Origin: Ricinus communis
Taxonomy: Eukaryota > Streptophyta > Magnoliopsida > Malpighiales > Euphorbiaceae
Assembly (NCBI RefSeq): GCF_019578655.1
Contig: NC_063257.1
Location: 4,774,001-4,838,000 of the forward strand
Reading direction: 5' to 3'
Length of the DNA stretch: 64,000 nucleotides
The position numbers and the translations under genes are program-made. The notes under the pieces were generated by a model, which saw only the letters and a program-made list of their open reading frames with translations, ran no database searches and was not told the origin of the DNA. Shown here piece by piece: positions 11,760-23,168 of this stretch. The first letter of the stretch is position 1. Every line of letters starts with the position of its first letter.

Positions 11760-14700
11760 TGCCGGCGTTATTGCTTATCTAGTTTTATGTCTTCTTCTGG
11801 GTTCGGCAAGGTGCTCAATGAAGCGAAGGGTGGGTGGTGTACCGCAGGTGGGGTGGGATTTTTCATTTGAAAGGTGGAAATTAGGCCTTTATATTAAAAT
11901 CCAAATGGGCTAAATTGAACAATCTCTGCTCAAAATGAAGATTGCCCAAGTTAACACCGGATTTGGGTTTTCCTTCTTCTTAAACATATAGGTTTGATAA
12001 TTGATACACAATTCGGCCCAATCTCAAGTTCTCAACATCTGGTTGTGTTTCAAGGAATTTCTTTCTTTCACCTTTTTTCTTTTTTCTATCAAAAAGAAAA
12101 AAACTGGTTTAAGTCTAAAAAGATTATACAGTATTTTTAATAAAAATAGAAAAAAACATAAGCATTTTTATTAATTTTCCTAAAAAATATGCTTTTGAGT
12201 GTTGAAAAATTTTGCACCCTCGCTTCCTTCTCATCTTTATATCTTATCGATACGATTTGTATTGAGGTGGCCCTGTCAGTCCATAGCAATAAAACAATCT
12301 TTTACCTCAAAGAAATCAATAGCAAAATATTCAAAAAACTTTCATATTTCAAAAGTAATTCAGTAATTACTTTCATCAAGGGTTAGTTTGACATCTATTA
12401 CTAGACTACAAAAATTCTTTGAAATACCGTATCTATCATATTTTTCATTATATATCAATTGAAATAATAAATACTATTGTATCATATTCCCATTTCATAT
12501 ATTTTTCTGAATTCGGCTCTATCAAATTGTTTAAAATAATTCGCCGATAACCTTGAATTCATAGTCAAGAAAAGAAAAATAAGAATCAAATGGACTAATA
12601 AAATATCAGCAGATGACCACTTGAGTACTAAATATTATTTGTGAATTGTGAGAATAAATTGAGAATCCACCTGTAGCCTAATTTTGTATGTCAATTATTT
12701 ATTATTTAATTAGTTATTTATTTATATATTATATAATTATTTTAATTATAAATAATAATATTTATTGAGTTTACAAAATAAAATTTAATAAAAATATTTA
12801 TTTTTTATAATTTTTTATAATATTTATAATATTTTAATTTTATTAATAAGATAATATAAAATCAAATTAATTAAATTTTTAATTATATAAATTAATAGGA
12901 TAAATATAATTAAATTATTATTTTTAAGATTATAATTATTTTATAATTAAAAATAATTTATCAGTTAATATAATATTAAATTTTATTTAATATTTTATCT
13001 TTTAAAATTAAAATTATTTTCTAATTAAGAAATTAATTTATTATTTATGTAATATTAAAATTATTATCTAATTGAAAAGTAACTTATTAATCAATAAATT
13101 AATAAAAATTATAATATTATATATAAATTTATATATTAAAATATAATAATATATATAAAAAGATTTATATCTTTTATATATATGTGTGGCCTAAGAAAAA
13201 GAAAAAAGTTTGTAAAACACAGTTCAGATTAATTTGTAAAAGTATACACAAAAAAATAAAATAAAAATACCAGAAACAAGAGGCTGACCAATCAAGGTTT
13301 ATACACATAGGTAATAATCATGCATGTTCATTTACGTAACATTCATCCGGATCAATACAAAGAAATGTTACCTCCCTAGCGACAGGTACGTGGACCGGTG
13401 CCACCAAATCGGACGATAATCCTTTTGTCTTCCCGTTCAGAAAGAGTCCTATTGGAAGGGTGAAAAGTAAAGAGGAGACTTTGGTGACTCAATTTAGATG
13501 TACGTTTAGAAATGTGTTTCTAGTTATAAATTAAATACATAGATCGATTATGCATATATATTATTTTTATACGTGTTGCAATATCTATATAAATTTATAT
13601 AAAAGATTATTTAAAAAATAATTCAATTAATACATATGACAGCTAATAAAAATAATTTATATTATAATTAAATATATAATTAACTTTATCTATAAAGAGT
13701 AATATTTCTTATAAAAGAATCTGTAATTTTATTAACCAATCCGTTGTGGACAACCTAAGGTATTCCTAATTTTATTTTTAAAGGGAAAAGAAAGATTTGC
13801 TTTGCTCTACCAGCAAGGCCACTTTGACACGTAAAATGCTTTATTTATTTTATTAATTAAATACTGCTTCTTCTTTTGTTTTTATCATGACCTGATCTTT
13901 GGAATCATCTAGATATGGAGTTTGAACCTAATCTTGAGATGGAAGAACAGCATGTATACGCTGGATGTTCTTTAGTCAATATGAAATGACGAGACGTGTC
14001 ATTATATGATTGCATCAATCTCACTTGATTTATTATTAACCTTCTATTGAAGATAATTTTCTAGGCTCCTACTGCGTTCTTTTCTTTCTTGGGGATTAGC
14101 TTTATTACAGTAACTATCATCTTTTTAATTTTCCCAAGACTCGGCGTTGCCCCCCAAAGAAGTGGGCATGCTTCCTTGGCACTAGAAAAATCTGAAAAAG
14201 AAACGTTTAAAATTATTATTAAAGAAATACTATATGATTGTGTTTTATTTAAATCTAATGAAAATGAATTTCATTTACAAGTAAATTTTGTTAACATTTT
14301 TTTATGTTATATTATAAGTTTAGATTAATATTTTAAATGAAACTAATTTTGTATTTGGAATGAATGTATAAACATTTTAAGAAAATATTATTAATATTTA
14401 TTTATTTTTTTGTTTTTAAAAAATTCAGTATGAAAAATAAGCTAAAAGAAAATTTAAAGCAACAGGAGTATATACGAGACACAGGACACTTGCTTTCTAA
14501 CACAATAATATTGTCAAAATAAGTTGTAGACGTTTTGCCTTTGCACCATGTTTTTCTTTTGTAATTTTGTAGTATAAACAATGATAGGTTGAATGGATGG
14601 AGAGAATGTGTTAAGCAAGAGATAGAATCAATGGCAAAACTGGATAAAAAATTAAAAAAGAAAAAACAAACTTTTAGAGACAAAAAAACCAAATGCCGCA

Positions 14701-16950
14701 AAATCTTATTTTAGCTCTATGGAAATAAATTAGTTTCTAAAATAGAGATGGAAAACGGAATAACCAGAAAAATTACATCTAAACTAATGACTTTTACTCG
14801 TTTAAAGTTCATAAAAGCTTTTACAAGAATATTGTAAATAAGTCCAACTTTAAACTTTTATACTTTAAAATTTATTTATAAATTGGAGAATGCTAATTAA
14901 TACTCTCTTTTAAATACTTTTTTAGACTATTATTTTTTATTGGTTTGTATTATCTAATTTTTTAACCTAATTATTTACTACTTAATTAATAAATTAAATC
15001 AGTTTATAATTTTTAATAAGTAAAAAAAAAGTAACATTATTTACTACTGATCAATTTTAAAAATATTTTATTACATGAATAATAATATTTTTAATAATTT
15101 TAAATTGTTTAATTTTTATATAGATAATTTATAAAAATATAAATTTATTAGAAAATATTAATTACGTAGTAAATATTTTCGAATTTGAACTTAAAATAAT
15201 GAATTTTAACTTATAACATATAAAGTATGTGAAAGACATATATATTTTTATTAATAACTAAGTTTATTTTCCATTTATTATTAAAAGAAATATAAAATAA
15301 ATTTAATTTTTTAAATAGATAATAAATTATTAGGTTGATAAACTATTAGTAGGATAGTAATTATCTAATAGAGTATCTAAATGAGAGTGTTGTAAGCATT
15401 TTTCTATAAATTTTAACAATTTAGATATACTTCAAAACAAGCAATGATTAGTTCACGTCTGAAGTAATTTAATAATTTGGGGGAGTAAGAAGCATAAAAT
15501 ATGGTATTGTTTGTCTACTATGTATATGTCTAATATTTATAAAAAAAAAAATTATCCATTTCTAAAGTAAAAGATTTTACTTTAGTTTATAAAAAATATT
15601 TTTCATTAGAGTGTTGGGCTCGTGCATAGAAATTGTGTCAAAATTTCAATTCAAGTGTATATTTTAATTTTTTCATACTTAAAGTGAATTTGGATCTAAT
15701 TTAAATAAAATTTATTGTTTATTTATTTTATTTTTAACTTTAGAAAATTTATATTTTAACTTAATTTTTTTAAGTTACTTGTTTTTTAACCGCTACCTTT
15801 TTTTATCTATTCTAACATTTCATTATTGGAGAAAAATATTTCTTCTAATTTTTTTTTTGTATTATTAATGTTATGATTTTAGTTCTATTAGTACACATTT
15901 TTTGCTAAGCTATATACACAACGCTTACAATTTCTTCTTCTTTTTCTCTTTTTTTCTATTAGGTTGCTACTTGTTGAATCTGAAAAATTACTGAAATTTA
16001 ATTTTAATAACAATGCCTTTTTGGACCAACCTCCATCAAGACCCATTTTACTCAATAAAACCCGAATAACACCATACATTTCATCATACAATTATGTACG
16101 GAGCTAACTTGGCTAAAATTTCTTTTAAGTGAATCGGTTAGCTTCAAAGAAATATAAAATGATCTTTTGTGATAAAATAAAAGCTAGTTAATGAGTAAGT
16201 AAAGCATTATCAAACTAAGCATATTCAACTTGATAAGAACAATGAAAAGGTAACCTGGATTTTAGTTGGATAAAATTTATTTACATTAATAATAGTACAG
16301 AATGTAAACCAATTAGCCGATAATATGATGACCTTTGAAATATTATCAAATAAGTTAAGTCAGCCAATCATTTAAGAAAGAATTCAATAGCACACACATG
16401 TGCCACTATCAAGACTAATTAAATTAATGTCACTTGCATATTTAAAGAAAATATATATATATTTTACCCAAAGATTCCTCATACCCTTGCATAGTAAAAT
16501 GAAAACTCCAGGAATAATATCTGACTGCCACTGTATTTACAAAGCAGTGAAGGCATGCGTTTTAATATATGCATGGTTGCATCTCCTTCCCCAATTCTGT
16601 TGGTGGATTTTACTTATTCCCTTCAGCAATTGCCTTGATCTTATTGGCTAGTCTCTTAATAGACTCTTTGTTTTCTCCGTCGATTTCAAAAAAAAAAAAA
16701 AAGAAAAAAAGAAAAGAAGAGAAAAGAAAGGTATCACTTCCGTTGCTCGTCTTCCAAAAATATCTAAGGTACAAACATCAACAGCGGCAAGACATTTCTC
16801 AAAATATCTTGTCCTTTGGCTAATAATTTAGACCAGGAATCATGTGGAGTACTGGGAAACAAAGTCAATAGTGAACACGTGTCCTTATCATGTGGTAGGG
16901 CCTGTTTACAGTTTCTTTTTTGGTTGATTATCCAACATCCTTGAATTAAC
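11760..16950. other. Long AT-rich intergenic region
   Basis: I see no supported gene here. The stretch 12700-13160 is almost pure A and T and reads as low-complexity DNA. The piece 13320-13500 is an island of more balanced base composition without an open frame; it may be a conserved non-coding segment or an old insertion. The short frames in this region have no family features. Confidence 0.5.
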
Positions 16951-16951
16951 C

Positions 16952-18107
16952 ATTTGGTCCTTATAGTTCTAAACTTTGCCAACTTAATCCCTCAAGTTTA
17001 GACCTGTTCTCCGTATCAGCCCAAAAATCATATTTGAACACATATATATGTATATAATATTATTATATCTAATAAATTTATTTTTTACAGATTTATAAAA
17101 AATAACACAAATACAATAAAACCTCACTCGAGTTTGAGTTTAAATAATTATATTAAAATTTGACAATAAATAAAAATTAGTATACTTTAATAATTGAAAT
17201 ATAAAATTAGTTATATTATATGGATGTTAAACAAGCTAAATATATTAATATTAATAATTAAGTATACATTAGATGCATATAACTTGTTTTTTTTAAAATT
17301 TTTTTAAGTTTTTATAATTTCTTTTGATGCTGCACCTTTTATTTTTTTTTCTTATTAATACAAAATTAGAACTTTTGACACTACCTCTTAAGAATTAAAA
17401 TTTTAGTTATCAAAGAATAATCATATTAAAAGTTGTAATCCTATTCTTTCATTGAATTAGATTTATAAATAAGTTATATTACAGAAAATAATACGTATTT
17501 TTAAGTTTTCTTATATACTTAAAAAAAATTACAATGTTTTCTTTTAAATATAGAAAATATGGAATCATAAGTTGTAGTATAACTGTTCAAATGCTATAAT
17601 CTATTATATCATTTTATTATTGGTTTGTCATTTAATTTGATATATTACTTTATTATTGGATTTTCATTTAAATAAATTGCTATTTTTTTTTTGAGTTTAG
17701 ACTTTAATTTTTATCTCAACAACATAAAAAAGTTGTTTGTATGAAAACTAAATGAAAATATTATTTGATTATTTTTGTTTATTTACTTTCAAATACATTT
17801 TCCTTTTATCAAAATAATGAAACTACTAGCCTGTAAATTTTATTCAGAACAGTACTGTAATCTTTAAATTCTATAAACATTAATTTTTAGTTTTAAAATA
17901 CTGACAAATGCAGAGTTAAAATATAATTCCCTAAATTTTTGTGTTTAACAAAAGGGAAGAACAAAAAATTTAATATATATATACACATATATATATTTAA
18001 AAATCAAGAACACTTCGTATTTATTTTTAAACTAAAAGGATAAAAATATAATTAAAATCAAAATACAGGATTAAAAGAGTTAGTTTAAAGAACAAAAGAA
18101 TACAAGG
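16952..18107. mobile_element. Candidate non-autonomous DNA transposon
   Basis: The left end (near 16955-16990) and the reverse complement of the right end (near 18065-18105) share a partly matching inverted repeat: GTTCT, AAACT and TTAATCC occur in the same order at similar spacing. The interior is AT-rich and non-coding. I did not find a clear target-site duplication. In such AT-rich DNA a chance match cannot be excluded. Confidence 0.3.
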
Positions 18108-18119
18108 TGAGGAAATAGG

Positions 18120-18300
18120 ACACGTCTACGTGTCCAATCTAGATTAACTGAAGACGACACGTTATAAAACCTAGTTTTCAAGCATTTATAGGTGATCAAC
18201 GTGGCTAATTTTCAAAGATTAAACGTGTCCTTGTTTGTTAGCCAATTATCTTTCTCTTGCGCAGTTGGTTTGCCTAACCACGTTAGCTTCACGTTTTCTT
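18120..18300 (+). promoter_or_regulatory. Promoter-like cluster of ACGT elements
   Basis: Seven ACGT cores (the centre of G-box and ABRE elements bound by bZIP and bHLH factors) lie within about 180 bases, with two CCAAT motifs. Directly after it the sequence becomes a GC-richer, pyrimidine-tract leader on the + strand (18300-18760). I infer a promoter for the + strand exons at 19216 and 22521; an active transcript is not shown. Confidence 0.5.
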
Positions 18301-19215
18301 GAAACGGCTTGAAGAATGAGCTGCTCTACTTTTACCAGCTTAAAATAGCAGCGGCGACTGAGCCAGAGTAGGGAAGCCGGTTCGGTTTGATTTAAAAAAG
18401 AAACAGTCTGTTTGCTGCGGAGAAACAGCAGCTGCCCCCGAAACAGAGAGAGCCATATTTACCGTCTAGGAGAATCCGAATCTCGGCAATTGCAAAAATA
18501 AAAATAAAAGTAATAAAAAAGAAAAAACGGAAAAAAAATCATCGCTGAATAAAAAAGCACAAATTGGATTTAATTGATTACGTGGAGAGATCAAGTGGGG
18601 GCATCCTCTGTTACAGTCTCCCCCACACTGCAAAAAGTGACTTTGTTTCCAGATATTTTCTATTTCTCTCTCTAAAAACACTTCATCTGTTGTAAAATTC
18701 GTGTTTCTCTCTCTATTACTCTAAATAGATCTCTCGTTACATGCTTGCTTGTTGGATTATTTTTCATTCTCCTTTCACAGATATCGATTGGCGTTTTTTC
18801 TTTTTCCTGTTTATCTTGTTTGCAAATTTATTAGAGTCCTCTCTTTTCGATCACTCACTGCGTGTACATTTATTGCTTTAATGCTGATTTATCTTCCGTA
18901 GATTATCGCTTGAATCGGTTATTAACTGTTAGTTCTGCTCCTGTTAATTTTCTTTTCGTTTCTGTAAGATCCGTTTGGTTACTGAGAAAGTTTAAGTAAA
19001 TGAATGAACTGAGAAGGTTTATTTATTCACATGCACTCTTACCTTAAACCCTACCTACCTTCCTTTTGATTTCATTTCTGTAGCTTTCTCCGTTCTAAAA
19101 CGGAACATTTTCTTTATGTTCAAGTGTTTTGTACGAAACTCATCAGCGGTAGCTCTTTTTATTTTTTTTCATTTTATTTTTTTGATTAACGTTTTTTCTT
19201 TTTATTTTTTCACAG

Positions 19216-22200
19216 ATTGAGTTTTTGGCAGCAGATATTTTAGAGGGACAACAAAGTCTGATGCCGTTTGGCTTTCAGGAACTTTTTGACGGTACCTTTT
19301 TGATATTCTTCTTTTTGCCGTTTTTGGTACAGTGTTTAGTTTAGCACCGTTTACCTTTATCTTCTGCCTGTACAGCTTTAATTTGAGTTCAATTAGACCT
19401 TAATCATCGAATGATATGTTATATGTTTACGTGTTTCATTATAAATGTAAAAAAAAAAGAAAAGGAACTATATGATTTGTGCTGTGTGAGAGTTGTTAAA
19501 TGTGTGCTAGTTTTATTTGGTGATTAGTGAAAGAACACATAAAATATTGAGTTAACCATCTTCTATTTCAAAATGTTGAATCCCTGACAGACTTGTATAG
19601 CGAGTTAACTGATCTTAATTATTGCGCTGCTGAAATGTTCAGAGGGGACACAAACATGTAATTTGTGCACACTGTTAATTATCAAGTATGTTCTTTTTGG
19701 CCTTCTTTTTGTTCTATTGCTACACACTTGAATTTTCAAGTCGCTGCCTCTTTTATAATCTGTATCGTTCTTTTATTTTTTGCTTCTTTCAAGGTTATTG
19801 TGCCACTTGATTGAAATTTTTCTCTAAGACAATATTTAAGGTTGCAAATCTCCATTTCTTTGTTACCTTTCCCTGTTTAGTCATTTAGTTTGAGTTGCGA
19901 TAAATTAAGTTTCAAGTAGAAGTTCAAGTAGCACCTTAGCTATATCAGATATAGTAGTATTAACATCATCATCACTTGTAATTCTTTGAGTGTGGAACTT
20001 ATGTTGCCTTTCCCCCCCCTTTCTTATAGTAACTTGCTTGATGTGGATTTTGATTGCTTGCTATTACACATATCCTTTCTCTATCTTATGTCTCTAAGTT
20101 GATTTTAGCTAGCATAGGTTGTTAGAGCAGATGGCTGTGATTTATAACCATGAAAATTTGCATTCTATGACTAGCGCGAAAGAAATATTTCCTTTTCTTA
20201 CTCGTTCCATTTGGCTTGTGATATGAATATCTGAGGTAGTAGTTTTTCCATTTTCTTTTAACTAGTTAATGTAGTAACACTATTCACAGATTAATTGGTT
20301 CAACATAATTGTTTTAACAGTTCCATATCTGGAGTTCATAAAATGCTAATTTTATAATATAGCCTAAATACAAAAGGAGAAAAAAAATCCAAGCCTTCAC
20401 AGTTCCCTTTCTTTTCCTTTCAATTTTATCAAATTCTTTTAATTTCTCAATTTTAGTCTAGAACTCCTCCATTTTCTAGTTACTACTCTTCCTATCTCCT
20501 TTGCTAGGGATTGTGATATCCTATTTTTACCTAGTAATAGTCCCAGTCCCAACTTTAACCCTTGTGATCACAGGCCTTCTGCCTTCTCGTGCCACAGTTC
20601 TAATCTGAATAGTGTGCTCATTATATTGATAAAATTGGCCAATTTACTGATGGAAACTAATATGTATGCTTAAATACAATACAACTATTTCATATTTCAA
20701 AAACATGTGTGTATATAGCTTTTAATTGAGTTGGAATGCAAATAGATATCATCATTATAGAAAGGTGTTATTATAAAGTATGAAACTAATTTTGCAAATT
20801 GAGCCGTACTACTACTATAACATGTTAATTTCATCTTATATTTATATTTTTTATGATTTTATAAGAGAATTTATTATAGTAATGGCATTTTATTTTCTAA
20901 AATTAATAAAAAATACACTTTAGTTTAATGAATCAAATGCGTTGCGTTTTTTTTATTTTATCAAAAATGTAAATTTAAATAATTCAACTCCATGATATGT
21001 CAATTAATTACTTCATCAACTTCTATGATATATAATTTTATCACTTCACTCATATTTTTAGAAAAGAAACTTAGTATTATGTCAAACTTCATTAATAAAG
21101 TAAACTGACCAAATCAACTATATAAGCCAAAGTTAGATGGTTTTGTTTTGGACGGATTGTATCATTACTTAGTTTCGATATAGTTTGAATTCCTTGTAGA
21201 CTGTTCAAATTGGTTTGGTTAGAACCTACCAAACTGAACCATGAACAACCTTTCCAAAAAAGATTTATTTGTCTTATTATAATAATAATGGTATAGTAGG
21301 AACAAGGTTGATGGGTTTATATGAACACAATATGCTTGTGAAACTAAGCTAAACCTGGAGTATGCTAGCTATAATTATGGTAGTCAATATTAGGCTGTGA
21401 AGAACTTATATGGATAATGCTGTTGAGATGGTTATGAAGAACTACAAGAATTTAGCAAGGAGCAAATGTATTCATATGAAGGTGGAAACTCTACATTTTA
21501 AGAGAAGCTTGGAGAGAGCCCATCAAGATCGTTTGACCATATCTAGTATGAATAAGCTGATGCACTGCTGTAGAATAATGATTTTTTCATTCGCTAAGGA
21601 AGAGAAATGATCATTAAATTTGGAAATATCAAACTATTGAGAAATATTTTACTGCTTTTCTCTTACCTGCATGTAGTGTGAGATGAAACAGGCTCAATTT
21701 GCTTGTCCTGCTTGTAGGGGAGTTAATAATGAATGCTGAATTTTGTGTTATCCTTTTCTGAACAACTGTTTGTCAAATAGTTCCTGCATCCCATACTTGG
21801 CATCGGTACTGAATCTTGCTTTGGAAAAAATATGTATAACAGTCTTCCACTCTTCCTTAATATATCCTGCTAGATGGCAGTACAGATTCTGAAAGTTGAA
21901 CAATAGATGCTCTTTGTGCTCCACTTATTGCTTGCTATCTGTTACTTCTCTCTTTGAAGTTGCGGTTTCCAATCCGAAAATCTTCTTAATGGAAAACTGG
22001 TTATAAGCCAATGACAGCTACTTAGTGTGACATCTGAATTTTCTATGTCCTGAAGCTGGGCTTAAGAAGATTCTTTTGCCACTTTTGCTTTGAATAAGGT
22101 GATCTTCTGTCCAAATCATGAGCATAAAAAGAAAACCAGCGGTTAGTATCAAAGTTTTTCTTTCCCTAGTTTTCCTATCTCATGATCAGTCTGCGAATAG

Positions 22201-22590
22201 AAAACATGGAAATAGTAATAAAGAAAGGAAATAATAACTCACAAAAATTATCCCATATTTTACCACTATAGTAATTCTTTTATAAAGCTGCATTTATGTC
22301 ATTACAAGAAAGTAGGGGTATATAGTGCTGCCCCGCCTTCCTCCCATATTTATTTTATCCTGGTAGTAGCTGCTAGTTAACATGTCTTTCTTCTTTGTGC
22401 TTGAAATTTACCTTTTCTCTATGTTCTTTTGATTTAATTGTTTGTGCTGATACATTGGTTTCTCGTCATTCTTTTAAAGAAAGATTTACTATTTGAATAG
22501 ATTATTGTGTCGGTGGGCAGAGACAATTGCTATAGCAGACTGATCATGGGATCAGAAGTTGTTGACGGAGTAATCACTAACTCTGAGAAA
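19216..22590 (+). pseudogene. Orphan 5' gene end: leader exon plus first coding exon
   Basis: Two exon-like pieces follow the promoter-like region. Exon 19216-19291 has a CACAG acceptor and a GACG/GTACC donor. Exon 22521-22590 has a GGGCAG acceptor and a GAGAAA/GTAAAC donor. Joined, they carry an upstream ORF of 17 codons (ATG at 19261, stop at 22541-22543) ending two bases before a second ATG at 22546, which opens MGSEVVDGVITNSEK in phase 0. No later exon could be found between here and the end of the window on this strand. I do not recognise the product. It may be a gene truncated by rearrangement, a non-coding RNA convergent with the AGL16-like gene, or a gene with exons that I failed to see. 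Confidence 0.4.
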
Positions 22591-23168
22591 GTAAACATAA
22601 TAGCACTTTCCTTTATGAATTATTTGAAGTGAAAAGCAGAGAAACAGGTTAAAAAGCTGTTGTTTTTGCCAAGTATTTTGTTAATTATACTTCTACCTTT
22701 ACTTCTCAGTATCCCTACCTCCCTGAAGTCTTTTCATGCTGGTGTATGTGTTCAATTCTACCATATCACTCGATGCATATAGCTGCTTTGTGTTTTAACT
22801 ACTGTAAATCATCCCTAATGCAATGGTGCTTGTTATATGGTCACATAATATAATCTCATGCATATAGAGTGCAGTTTCATCTTCTCTTTATTATACTTAA
22901 TTTTCTCTTTACAGAAGCTGCTGGTTTCCTTGGTTATCTGTTATCATACACATGCTAAAGTTCTCATCAACCAAAGTCTGTCTGTTGAATGGTTAGTGGC
23001 ACGCATACCACGTGGCACTGATAGAAGCATAGTTGTACATTTTAAAAGCCATTAATATCACGGAACTTTCATTTCCAGTAGATGCATCTTCTTCGCTATT
23101 GCAATTGTAATCTGCTGCAGTTGTCAAAGAAAAAGGGGTTTGGCATCAAGATGATGGGAAAACAACTG

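Noticed and set aside
18590..18640. GTGGGGG...CCCCCAC short hairpin, considered as a microRNA precursor or terminator
   Set aside because: The stem is only seven base pairs with a loop of about 20 bases, far too short for a plant MIR precursor.
21410..21610. Plus-strand frame of 66 codons
   Set aside because: No family similarity, no splice context, and it lies inside the inferred intron of the orphan transcript. Considered as a missing exon of that gene but it has no flanking splice sites.
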